The notes beneath the pieces are model-generated. The model was not told the origin of the DNA. It made no database searches and saw nothing but the letters and a program-made list of their open reading frames with translations. A stretch of 56,797 nt of DNA, taken from the NCBI RefSeq assembly GCF_016908595.1, contig NZ_JAFBEC010000018.1, positions 1 to 56,797 on the forward strand, given 5' to 3'. The position numbers and the translations under genes are program-made. Numbering within the stretch: the stretch's first letter is position 1; every line of letters starts with the position of its first letter. The stretch is from Geomicrobium sediminis. GTDB lineage: Bacteria > Bacillota > Bacilli > Bacillales > Marinococcaceae. Below, in pieces: positions 32,891 to 39,975 of the stretch.

Positions 32891-32922
32891 ATAAAAAGAC
32901 CACACCTTTTCAGGTATGGTCT
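32891..32922 (-). terminator. Terminator between small peptide and antitoxin promoter
   Basis: Stem AGACCACACC (32897-32906) / GGTATGGTCT (32913-32922) with one wobble, and on the minus strand a T-run at 32891-32897. Confidence 0.75.
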
Positions 32923-33028
32923 AACTTGCGTCCTGTTTTCTTTTAGCACCGATAAGGAGTGTAATTATTATAGCTTGGGGAAGTAAAAGATAGTTATAAT
33001 CTGCTAATTGTTGCGTATTCACTGTCAT
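32921..33028 (-). CDS. Possible 35-residue hydrophobic peptide beside the toxin locus
   Basis: From ATG 33028 the frame reads MTVNTQQLADYNYLLLPQAI then IITLLIGAKRKQDAS, with one hydrophobic segment and a basic tail. The stop lies inside a good minus-strand terminator (AGACCACACC / GGTATGGTCT, 32897-32922, followed by five T), so something is transcribed here. There is no clear ribosome binding site before the ATG, so translation is doubtful. A repeated AGCTTATGA occurs twice just upstream (21-base period). Confidence 0.35.
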   Translation of the reverse strand: MTVNTQQLADYNYLLLPQAIIITLLIGAKRKQDAS

Positions 33029-33159
33029 AAGCTACTATAGATAGATCATAAGCTGTGAGTTCACTTAACTCTTAATCTGAAAGGTGTGAGCCCACAGTAT
33101 CTAGCATCTCTGCCCCTGCACCTTGAGTACGTTAATTTCTAATCACAACACAAATAAGA

Positions 33160-33190
33160 GCATGGCTTCAAATGAAACCATACTCAGTGA
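33160..33190 (-). terminator. Terminator overlapping the 52-residue gene stop
   Basis: The 12-bp stem GAGCATGGCTTC / GAAACCATACTC (33159-33187) with two wobble pairs contains the stop codon; TTATTTG follows on the minus strand. Confidence 0.6.
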
Positions 33191-33326
33191 GTACCCGTCG
33201 TGTCTCTTCAATTTCTTGGATTAGAATAGGTAAATAAGTGCATTCATTTTGAAAGGTCTGACTGTCTCTGAACGTTATAAGGTCGTTAAGGTGTTTCTTA
33301 ACGAGTACTGCCTCTTGATTCGTCAT
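33168..33326 (-). CDS. Small acidic protein of 52 residues, unknown
   Basis: ATG 33326 is preceded by GAAGGTG six bases upstream. The product is polar and helical (TNQEAVLVKKHLNDLITFRD, YLPILIQEIEETRRVLTEYG) and has one Cys. Its stop codon (33168-33170) lies inside a minus-strand hairpin (GAGTATGGTTTC / GAAGCCATGCTC, with two wobbles) followed by T-rich bases, a natural terminator. The combination of ribosome binding site and terminator supports a real gene. Family unknown. Confidence 0.6.
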   Translation of the reverse strand: MTNQEAVLVKKHLNDLITFRDSQTFQNECTYLPILIQEIEETRRVLTEYGFI

Positions 33327-33480
33327 AGGCAACACCTTCAGTATTTTTTTGTGTACTACCCGATACCCTAAATACGCTATACAAAAACAATTTTCAGCGA
33401 ATTCGTTACGAATGTCTTATTCTCTAGCTTCTCTATAGTACGAACCTGAATAAGCCAACGTGAGTAACCAAATGCCTATG

Positions 33481-33936
33481 TTACCGGCTTTTGTTAGTAT
33501 TTAGGCGTTCATCCAATTCGATTTTCGAATGAATTTGGATGAGCTGATCTAAAAGTCCATTTCGATCTTTCGGAGAGATAATGACAGGCATCTCACCATG
33601 TTTCCTCGACAATTCAATTCGATCCGTAAGTGAAGCCGCCGGTGAACTTAACAGACTTTTCGTCGGTTGAATCGTTGTAATGTCTTCAATCGGAATCGAC
33701 ATAGCTCTAATCACAAACCCAAATCGAATTCGCAACGTGTCATCGCAAACCTCATAATGAATAATAAATATAGGAACGATTGGAAAGATGATTGCTGTAA
33801 TCACAATCGCTGCAACAAATTCAGCGTTAAGGATCAGATGAATGATCGGCAAAAATAATGATATTGCTAAAGCCATCATCAAACCGACGGAGTAAGACGT
33901 ACGCGTACGAAACGTTACAGAACATCCTTTATCCAT
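33481..33936 (-). CDS. Bacterial PH-domain membrane protein (YyaB/SunI-like)
   Basis: 151 residues. Two N-terminal hydrophobic helices (SVGLMMALAISLFLPIIHLI and VAAIVITAIIFPIVPIFIIH) are followed by a small all-beta domain: DTLRIRFGFVIRAMSIPIED, IQPTKSLLSSPAASLTDRIE and GEMPVIISPKDRNGLLDQL. That order, helix pair plus YEVCDDTLRIRFG..IPIEDITTI, is typical of the bacterial PH (bPH) proteins such as YyaB and the sublancin immunity protein SunI. Function here is unknown; no bacteriocin gene is close. GAGGTG precedes ATG 33936. Confidence 0.85.
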   Translation of the reverse strand: MDKGCSVTFRTRTSYSVGLMMALAISLFLPIIHLILNAEFVAAIVITAIIFPIVPIFIIHYEVCDDTLRIRFGFVIRAMSIPIEDITTIQPTKSLLSSPAASLTDRIELSRKHGEMPVIISPKDRNGLLDQLIQIHSKIELDERLNTNKSR

Positions 33937-33940
33937 ATAA

Positions 33941-34858
33941 CTACACCTCGTCTAATTGCTTCATCAACGTGTTTTTCATAAGATGGTACCCGTCACGGTT
34001 TTCTTGCTTAGCGTAGAAACGTAGGCCATTCAGTAATCGACACAATAAATTTGCTTGAAGTCTCTCGTTAAAATACGGGATTTCTACGCCTTCCTCTTCA
34101 AAGTACCGCTTTACTTTTGCAGGAAAGTCTAGGTTTGGTGACCATAAATGAAGATTCGCAACATCATATAAGAAGTCGCCATACATCGCCATTTCCCAAT
34201 CGACAATGCCAGTAATTACAGTGCCATCTGTGACCACATTTCCTAAATGGAAATCTCCGTGTACGAGAAACGGTCGTTTCGGTGCATAACTTGCTAGTTC
34301 GAGCATCTTATCATAACCTGCATCAAACACCTCTTTGTCTAACACTCCTGTTGTAAACATCGTGCGCCAGTTAGCAAAAAAACCTTCGCTCTCTTCTATG
34401 AAGAAACCCTCAAGCATGTCTTGCCACGTTTGATAACGCTTGTTATCTCCTCGGTTCATCCAACCAAACGTGTCATTGTCGCGAACCGTAATCATAGATT
34501 CTAAGATCGTAATGAGATGAGAAGCAAGATCTGCTTGCGTAGGTTGTGGATAAGCAGACACCGGATCACCGTTTAGTTTCTCACTAACCATCATATACGT
34601 TCCTTGATGATCATGAATCGCAATGACTCTTGGGATTGGCAGCCTTGTCCCATATCGATTGTACACGTCTCGCGCTTTGTAAAAGCTCTCAGAATGTTCT
34701 CGGATGTGAGCAACATAAACCTTCTCTTTCGTCATAAATTGATCAACACGACTGAGCTCGCCGATATCAATTCTCTTGAATTGTTCTGCATCAGGATAGT
34801 GTTCCTTCACCATTGCGTTCACCCATTGATCTGAAACGTCCTTCTTAAATGATTTCAT
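33941..34858 (-). CDS. APH-type phosphotransferase
   Basis: 305 residues from ATG 34858 (AAGGTGG six bases upstream; the TTG 34873 gives five more). The aminoglycoside/choline-kinase-like fold shows the catalytic loop FLVHGDFHLGNVVTDG (H-G-D-x-x-x-x-N) and the metal-binding IVDWEMAMYGDFLYDVAN. N-lobe elements MTKEKVYVAHIREHS and VIAIHDHQGTYMMVSEKLNG are seen. Family members phosphorylate aminoglycosides, choline, homoserine or other alcohols. No resistance genes flank it, so a metabolic small-molecule kinase is as likely. It ends four bases before the PH-domain gene and both are probably one unit. Confidence 0.88.
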   Translation of the reverse strand: MKSFKKDVSDQWVNAMVKEHYPDAEQFKRIDIGELSRVDQFMTKEKVYVAHIREHSESFYKARDVYNRYGTRLPIPRVIAIHDHQGTYMMVSEKLNGDPVSAYPQPTQADLASHLITILESMITVRDNDTFGWMNRGDNKRYQTWQDMLEGFFIEESEGFFANWRTMFTTGVLDKEVFDAGYDKMLELASYAPKRPFLVHGDFHLGNVVTDGTVITGIVDWEMAMYGDFLYDVANLHLWSPNLDFPAKVKRYFEEEGVEIPYFNERLQANLLCRLLNGLRFYAKQENRDGYHLMKNTLMKQLDEV

Positions 34859-34991
34859 TTGGACCACCTTCAATCTGTCTATGTATATATTAGCCTAGCA
34901 CGTTCCAATTCAATTCTCGCTTCAAGTGCATTTCAGTTGGATAAATCTAGCAATGTTGATATGATAATATTCAAAAAATAAGGGTGATTTG

Positions 34992-35228
34992 ATGAGCGAC
35001 AACCAATTACTTGAGCGAGGTTTTAAGCGATACCACGGTGAAGAGATCAACGTCTACTTCAATAAGGAGATTTGTGAACACGCTGCAGAATGTGTTGGCA
35101 ACGCGCCTGAAGTGTTTGACACTAAGAAAAGACCTTGGATTACACCCGATGAAGCTTCAGCATTAAAAGTAGAGCGTACCGTAAAGCTATGTCCAAGTGG
35201 TGCACTGCAATACCGTTACGACGATTAA
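34992..35228 (+). CDS. yjdI: Divergent (4Fe-4S) ferredoxin-like protein, YjdI type
   Basis: 78 residues from ATG 34992, with AAGGGTGATTTG ahead of it. It has the Fer4_19 pattern: YFNKEICEHAAECVGNAPEV with two Cys, then KRPWITPDEASA, and VKLCPSGALQYRY with the third Cys next to Pro. YjdI proteins are small (4Fe-4S) or related mono-cluster proteins in the cytosol of unknown partner; often only three Cys are visible, as here. The terminator at 35244-35270 closes the unit. Confidence 0.88.
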   Translation: MSDNQLLERGFKRYHGEEINVYFNKEICEHAAECVGNAPEVFDTKKRPWITPDEASALKVERTVKLCPSGALQYRYDD

Positions 35229-35243
35229 ACAATAATAAACAAT

Positions 35244-35270
35244 GTCGCTACGAGCTGTGGCGGCTTTTTT
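35244..35270 (+). terminator. Terminator of the ferredoxin-like gene
   Basis: GTCGCTAC (35244-35251) / GTGGCGGC (35257-35264) pairs completely with two wobbles and is followed by six T. Confidence 0.85.
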
Positions 35271-35281
35271 CTTCGAAAACA

Positions 35282-35713
35282 TCACTTCATGCTTTTCGTA
35301 AAGCCCACATTCGTTTCTAGAAATCCAGCTTTTTTATAATACCCGTGAGCATTTGTTCTTTCCTCTTTTGCTCCACTATTTAACGCCATGGTGCACGCAC
35401 CTATACTAGTTGCCCAGTCTTCAGCTCTTTGCATAAGCTTTTGCCCAACGCCTTGGCCCCGGTGTTCCCCATCAACGACAAATGCAACAATTCGTACGTA
35501 CTCACCGTCTTTTTCATAAAAGTAACTCTTCACTGCAGCAATTAACCCAACAACTTCCCCATTAACAAGCGCTAACCAAGTTCGATAATCACCATGAGAT
35601 TGAATTCGTTCAAACCGCTCTTTCATCTGCTTTACCGACGTAGGATAACCGAGTTGAGTGAGCAACACGCTCATTGATTTCACATCACTCATCGTAGCCA
35701 GACGAACCTCCAA
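35282..35713 (-). CDS. GNAT-family N-acetyltransferase
   Basis: 143 residues from TTG 35713, with GAGGG six bases ahead. The core shows EVRLATMSDVKSMSVLLTQLG, WLALVNGEVVGLIAAVKSY, the acetyl-CoA loop VDGEHRGQGVGQKLMQRAED (R-G-Q-G-V-G), and ALNSGAKEERTNAHGYYKKA with the terminal GFLE. It acetylates an amine substrate that cannot be named from sequence. It is divergent from DUF2254 by a 190-base gap without recognisable operator. Confidence 0.92.
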   Translation of the reverse strand: MEVRLATMSDVKSMSVLLTQLGYPTSVKQMKERFERIQSHGDYRTWLALVNGEVVGLIAAVKSYFYEKDGEYVRIVAFVVDGEHRGQGVGQKLMQRAEDWATSIGACTMALNSGAKEERTNAHGYYKKAGFLETNVGFTKSMK

Positions 35714-35902
35714 ATGAATCCCTCTTTTCTACGTAGCTTCATTCCCACTATATTTCAACATATTGGTACTTCATCCCTTTTCATTCTACTCTTTGTACTT
35801 CATCACTCGCATCAAAAGTCCTTTTTTAGATTAAAAGGGTTATTCTTGTCCATATTCGGGAACACCTTCACCATGCTTAGTTAACCAAAGGAGTGAACGT
35901 CG

Positions 35903-37297
35903 ATGAGTGTCCGCAAATGGATGCCCAAAACGGGTCAACGTCTTCTTAGTATGTCACGAAGGCAAATTCGTTTTGAAACGCAAGCGAATGTATGGCTTAT
36001 CAGTCTCTATTACGGACTGCTCGGGTTCTTAATTGTAGGAATCGCGTATGTGTTGGACATGCGATTATTTATAGGAGAACACGCTTCTTTTTTTCAAGTC
36101 GATTATGAATTAACGAGACAAATTATTAGCTCGCTCGTTGCCGGAATTATTACGTTAAACGCATTTACACTAAACTCGATCCTCGTCGTATTAACGAACT
36201 TCTCTGGGCAATTCACCCCGAGAATGTTACTCACGTTCATTGCGGATCGTAAAACACAACACGCCGTCGGTATCTTTAATATGGTGTTTGTCTTTATTCT
36301 GTTCTCCTTTTTCATGATTAATGATGGAACAGCAGAGTATTACGCCGCCTTCCCAACGCTCACCATTTTACTTATGTTCTTTGCACTCGCTACTTTCGTC
36401 TTTTTTATTAATCATGCTGTTAAGTGGATGCAAGTACCTAACTTAACGTTCAATATGAAGAACGAGTCAGAAAAGCAAATCCTTACTACACTCGTTGAAG
36501 ACCTTGAACCTTATCGAACACAAGAGCCAAAGAAAGAAGAGATGGAGTTAAACGAAGATGAAGGCACAATCCTTTACGCCAAGGATTCTGGTTTCATCCA
36601 AATCATTGATTTCAAAAGCCTCTTTCAATATGCAGAGAAAAGAGGACTCATTATTCGATTAGAAAAGCGAATCGGAGAATTTGTCTTAAAAGATATTCCT
36701 CTGCTCACTTATTGGAAGCGAGAAGATTGCGATGTAAATGAGGCATTTATTTGTAGTAAGGTGTTCGTTGGTCGTAAGCAAACAGAAGTTCAAGACATTG
36801 AGTTTGGTGTAAACAAGCTCAAAGAAATTGCGATTAAGTCGATCGGAAATGATGATCCGAACACGGCAAAGAATGCCATTCTACAGCTATCTGACTTGTT
36901 GCTTTCGATTTCTGAGATCACGCACTTCACACCGTATCTTACGGACAAAGAAGGTAACCTTCGCGTCATTATTAACGAAGAGACATTCGACTATTACCTG
37001 TACTCTTCTTTCTCACACATTAGCATTTATGCAAAAGAAGATCCCGTCATCACGAACGATATCTTACACGCCATAAGCTTATTAGCGAGCTCAACCTCAA
37101 CTGCCAATCACAAAAGCGTCTGGACATTTGCGATGATGGTCGCAAGAGGTTATCAAGCACCGTTTGCCTTTGCATACCACGAGAAAGACTTTTATACACA
37201 CCTTGAGAAAATCTCTCAAATGACTGACAACCAAGAAGACTATTCACAATTAGAACAAGAGTTAAAAGAGCGATTAAACAATCCAAAACCTGCTTAA
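35903..37297 (+). CDS. DUF2254 membrane protein
   Basis: 464 residues from ATG 35903 (AAAGGAG). Four N-terminal membrane helices are visible: LYYGLLGFLIVGIAYVLDM, IISSLVAGIITLNAFTLNSI, VGIFNMVFVFILFSFFMIN and LTILLMFFALATFVFFINH. A long cytosolic part follows with regular charged alpha/beta sequence (IQIIDFKSLFQYAEKRGLII, RLEKRIGEFVLKDIPLLTYW). DUF2254 is a widespread family without assigned activity, thought to be a membrane sensor or channel. Terminator at 37307-37338. A single-gene unit. Confidence 0.9.
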   Translation: MSVRKWMPKTGQRLLSMSRRQIRFETQANVWLISLYYGLLGFLIVGIAYVLDMRLFIGEHASFFQVDYELTRQIISSLVAGIITLNAFTLNSILVVLTNFSGQFTPRMLLTFIADRKTQHAVGIFNMVFVFILFSFFMINDGTAEYYAAFPTLTILLMFFALATFVFFINHAVKWMQVPNLTFNMKNESEKQILTTLVEDLEPYRTQEPKKEEMELNEDEGTILYAKDSGFIQIIDFKSLFQYAEKRGLIIRLEKRIGEFVLKDIPLLTYWKREDCDVNEAFICSKVFVGRKQTEVQDIEFGVNKLKEIAIKSIGNDDPNTAKNAILQLSDLLLSISEITHFTPYLTDKEGNLRVIINEETFDYYLYSSFSHISIYAKEDPVITNDILHAISLLASSTSTANHKSVWTFAMMVARGYQAPFAFAYHEKDFYTHLEKISQMTDNQEDYSQLEQELKERLNNPKPA

Positions 37298-37306
37298 ATT
37301 TAAAAG

Positions 37307-37338
37307 TAAAACGGCCGTCATTTGTGACAGCCGTTTTC
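37307..37338 (+). terminator. Terminator after DUF2254
   Basis: AAAACGGC..GTCA / TGAC..GCCGTTTT (37308-37337) with two internal unpaired bases, then a T-run. Confidence 0.85.
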
Positions 37339-37409
37339 TTTCTGTTTACTATATCGTTCGTGTCATGCCCCATATGTCTATGAAAATCTCAATAATACAC
37401 GTATCATGA

Positions 37410-37604
37410 TTAAACATTTGTTCCTTCTTCAGACGTCTGAATATGCTTCGTTTCATTCGACCGCTCAATTGCTCGTTGAAGATTATGAAGTTGCATTAAA
37501 ATAAGACCAAGCATAATGAATGTAACAAATTCACCAGTGACAAAGGCCAGTACTGCCATCACAATCATGATAATAACTTCGAGTGGCTTAGAATTCGAGA
37601 ACAC
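37410..37604 (-). CDS. Small membrane protein
   Basis: 64 residues from GTG 37604, chosen because GGAAGGTG lies six bases upstream. A hydrophobic segment (VIIMIVMAVLAFVTGEFVTF, then IMLGLILMQLHNL) spans one or two membrane passes and is followed by a polar Glu/Asn-rich tail (RAIERSNETKHIQTSEEG). It stands between DUF2254 and a methyltransferase. No family recognised. Confidence 0.6.
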   Translation of the reverse strand: MFSNSKPLEVIIMIVMAVLAFVTGEFVTFIMLGLILMQLHNLQRAIERSNETKHIQTSEEGTNV

Positions 37605-37646
37605 GTTAATCACCTTCCTATATTTCTACAAGAATACTTCACGTAA

Positions 37647-38279
37647 CTATGATTGCGGCGTTACTACATATACCCCACCACAATGAGAGATTTGTTCGTA
37701 ATCAACGTGAACATTCGCGCTAAATCTTCGTTTTATCCCTTCTACTACAAAATAAAATTCATCGTGATCCCAAACATCTTTGTATCGATCACGACAACGA
37801 TTGTGATCTTCTTCTGTTTGAAACGAAACATCACCAATTAATAGTTTACCTTCTTTAGTTAACATAGGTAGCATCTGTTCCAATAATTGAACTTTGTACG
37901 CATCCGTAAAATGATGTAATGCATATGTACTGACAATATAATCGTATTTTTCAGTCAGTATTTGGTCTGGGAAACCATTCGTTAAATCCCATTGAATGAG
38001 CGTCGCATTCGGCATCTTCTCTTTAGCAATTTGAATCATCTTGTCTGAGAAGTCTAGTCCCGTAATGCGGTGACCGGCATCATATAACTTACCTGTTAGA
38101 ACTCCTGTTCCAAATCCGATGTCTAGTATGTTGAGCGATTCCTTTGTCATTATTTCATTGTAAATTGCATTTAATATTTGTTTATAACCCGCAAAAGGAT
38201 AATGATCATTTTCTTCACTAAGCTGTACCGAATGATCATACCCGTCTGCCCATAAATCAAAGCCTTTTTGGTTTAACAT
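37647..38279 (-). CDS. Class I SAM-dependent methyltransferase (YrrT-like)
   Basis: 210 residues from ATG 38279 with TTAGGAGGAA. Motif I LNILDIGFGTGVLTGKLY, motif II GLDFSDKMIQIAKEKMPN, DLTNGFPD and motif post-I YDYIVSTYALHHFTD are plain. The N-terminal FDLWADGYDHSVQLSEENDH and PFAGYKQILNAIY resemble the YrrT/methyltransferase 25 group of Bacillus. YrrT acts in methionine salvage; that role here is only a suggestion because no mtn or cysteine genes adjoin. Confidence 0.88.
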   Translation of the reverse strand: MLNQKGFDLWADGYDHSVQLSEENDHYPFAGYKQILNAIYNEIMTKESLNILDIGFGTGVLTGKLYDAGHRITGLDFSDKMIQIAKEKMPNATLIQWDLTNGFPDQILTEKYDYIVSTYALHHFTDAYKVQLLEQMLPMLTKEGKLLIGDVSFQTEEDHNRCRDRYKDVWDHDEFYFVVEGIKRRFSANVHVDYEQISHCGGVYVVTPQS

Positions 38280-38328
38280 GTCATTCCTCCTAAAATCTAT
38301 GACAAACAAGAGATCACATAACTTATCT

Positions 38329-38610
38329 CTATTGAGCTTTTTTAACTTTTTCCTTCACAAACGGAATAAATCCGATAATAAAAACAACAAAACCGACAAT
38401 TGCAATCAACGGTGTCACAAATAACAACACACCAACTCCGGCGATCACGGAGGCAAGAATTGCAACAGCATAGCTAATCATCGGCGAGACGACGAATACG
38501 ATTAATAGCCCCCAAGACATCATCTTCGCTCGTTTTGTTTTTGACCGAAACAGAAACACGAATAGCCCTAATGCGCCAATCATGTATAGCATAAATAATA
38601 TGGCTTCCAA
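38329..38610 (-). CDS. Membrane protein, unknown
   Basis: 93 residues from TTG 38610, set by AAAGGTG eight bases upstream (an ATG further up at 38676 lacks a ribosome binding site). Three to four membrane helices are seen (ILFMLYMIGALGLFVFLFRS, WGLLIVFVVSPMISYAVAIL, GVGVLLFVTPLIAIVGFVVF) and a basic end KEKVKKAQ. Its function is unknown. It is upstream of a methyltransferase gene on the same strand, with a 49-base gap. Confidence 0.6.
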   Translation of the reverse strand: MEAILFMLYMIGALGLFVFLFRSKTKRAKMMSWGLLIVFVVSPMISYAVAILASVIAGVGVLLFVTPLIAIVGFVVFIIGFIPFVKEKVKKAQ

Positions 38611-39012
38611 GTGAGAAACACCTTTCTTCTTCAAGTATAAATTTACTGCTACACCCAGTATGACAGAACGTCTCAATTTTTGAAGAAGAAGGCAACGTTA
38701 ATTTGAATACGCACATCTCGTTTAATACAGCTATGCTAATTTTACAAAAACAGGTGATGTTTGTTAGGTTACTTTCTTTTGAAGAATATGTAAATAGCTC
38801 CGAGTAAAGATTCCTTGCATGAGCACAAAGTTTTTCCTATAAAAAAGCTGGCTATTTAAAAATAGCCAGCTTGCCAGCTTGCCAGCTTCCCAGTATTGAT
38901 GCGATTCACTTCTCCATGAAAAGTACATCATCTTTGTTGCATCCGAGTGTTTCGTAGAATTTTCATCGGCGCTGGACCCATTTTTTCGACTTTGGATTTG
39001 TGGATCGACCAA
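38611..39012. other. Intergenic stretch with MerR-gene terminator
   Basis: About 400 bases without a credible gene; a frame at 38764-39012 lacks start signals. The feature of note is a hairpin AAGCTGGCTATTT (38845-38857) / AAATAGCCAGCTT (38860-38872), followed on the plus side by two further tandem copies of GCCAGCTT (38873-38888). On the minus strand it is followed by a T-run and serves as terminator of the MerR gene. Confidence 0.6.
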
Positions 39013-39810
39013 CTAATTGCCCTTCTTAGAATCAGATTGTCCATTATCCGCAGCGCGATCTTGCTTCTCTTGATAATAAGCTTTCATTTCCTTATACATG
39101 TAATCGCCGATCTCTTCAGGAAAGTAGTTATTAAAATTGGAGCTGTGTTTTTCAAAGAAGCTATCGTCATCAATGACGCGGAATAGGAACTTTTCATTCG
39201 CGGGAAATAATCGATCCATTTTCTCTAGCGTATCATGGACTTTCTTTTTACTTGAAGCGTCATTAAACTGTATCGAATCTTTAATCGCTTGAAATAATTC
39301 CCACGTAATTTTATCCATAAGGTCTTGAGACTCTGGTTCGTTAAATGACTTGATTTGTTCCATGAGCTGTTCATCTTCGTTAAAATGCTGTTCAAATGCT
39401 TGCATTTGTTTCTTTTCCCTCATAAATAAATCAAGCATAATAAACGCAAATTGATCGAGTTCACCCTCAGACGTATCTTCAAAATTGTAGAGACGTTCCA
39501 TTCTAGTTATAACGCCCTTCAGCTCATTTAATTGCTCTTGCTTTTCTTCGATCAACGTCTTCTGAATTCGTAACAACTCGCGGTTACTCACCTTATTATC
39601 CGTCATTTGTTCTTTAATCTCATTCAACGTTAGACCGAGATGTTTATAGATGTTGATTTGTTGGTAAGACTCCCATTCTTTACGTGTGTACACTTTATTG
39701 CCATTATCATTCAGTTTATTCGGGCTTAATAAACCCATCTTATCGTAATACCGCAATGTTCGTACGGTTGTCCCTACAATTTTCGCAAATGAACCGATGG
39801 TTACTTCCAT
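39013..39810 (-). CDS. MerR-family regulator of the divergent MFS transporter
   Basis: 265 residues from ATG 39810, after GGAGGAGGT. The N-terminal winged helix begins EVTIGSFAKIVGTTVRTLRY and YDKMGLLSPNKLNDNGNKV, typical of MerR. A helix follows (YQQINIYKHLGLTLNEIKEQ), a coiled dimer helix rich in Glu/Lys (LIEEKQEQLNELKGVITRME), and a C-terminal alpha-helical ligand domain of roughly 140 residues. It is the kind of effector domain found in multidrug-sensing BmrR/TipA-like members, though the fold is not assigned. It lies divergent from an MFS gene with an ideal MerR promoter at 39911-39941. Confidence 0.9.
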   Translation of the reverse strand: MEVTIGSFAKIVGTTVRTLRYYDKMGLLSPNKLNDNGNKVYTRKEWESYQQINIYKHLGLTLNEIKEQMTDNKVSNRELLRIQKTLIEEKQEQLNELKGVITRMERLYNFEDTSEGELDQFAFIMLDLFMREKKQMQAFEQHFNEDEQLMEQIKSFNEPESQDLMDKITWELFQAIKDSIQFNDASSKKKVHDTLEKMDRLFPANEKFLFRVIDDDSFFEKHSSNFNNYFPEEIGDYMYKEMKAYYQEKQDRAADNGQSDSKKGN

Positions 39811-39832
39811 AATAAATACCTCCTCCCTCCAT

Positions 39833-39861
39833 TTTATACTGTTACGTAACGTCATAGGCAA
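39833..39861 (-). promoter_or_regulatory. Promoter of the MerR gene with embedded operator
   Basis: Minus-strand -35 TTGCCT (plus AGGCAA 39856-39861), 17-base spacer, -10 TATAAA (plus TTTATA 39833-39838). The spacer contains GTTACGTAACGTCA (39841-39854), the reverse complement of the operator in the MFS promoter. Confidence 0.7.
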
Positions 39862-39910
39862 TCCTTTTCGCTCTTTGTTCATTCAGGATGAATTTCCCTA
39901 AAAAAAGTGC

Positions 39911-39941
39911 TTGATTGTGACGTTACGTAACAATCTAATAT
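39911..39941 (+). promoter_or_regulatory. MerR-type activatable promoter of the MFS gene
   Basis: TTGATT (39911-39916), a 19-base spacer and TAATAT (39936-39941). The spacer holds the dyad TGACGTTACGTAAC (39918-39931), core palindrome GTTACGTAAC. A 19-bp spacer with central dyad is the hallmark of promoters twisted open by MerR regulators. Confidence 0.8.
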
Positions 39942-39975
39942 AGGTCATAGATTCAGTTCGAAAGGAAGGTTATGT

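Noticed and set aside
38764-39012. 82-codon frame behind the MerR gene
   Set aside because: Crosses the MerR terminator and has no ribosome binding site.
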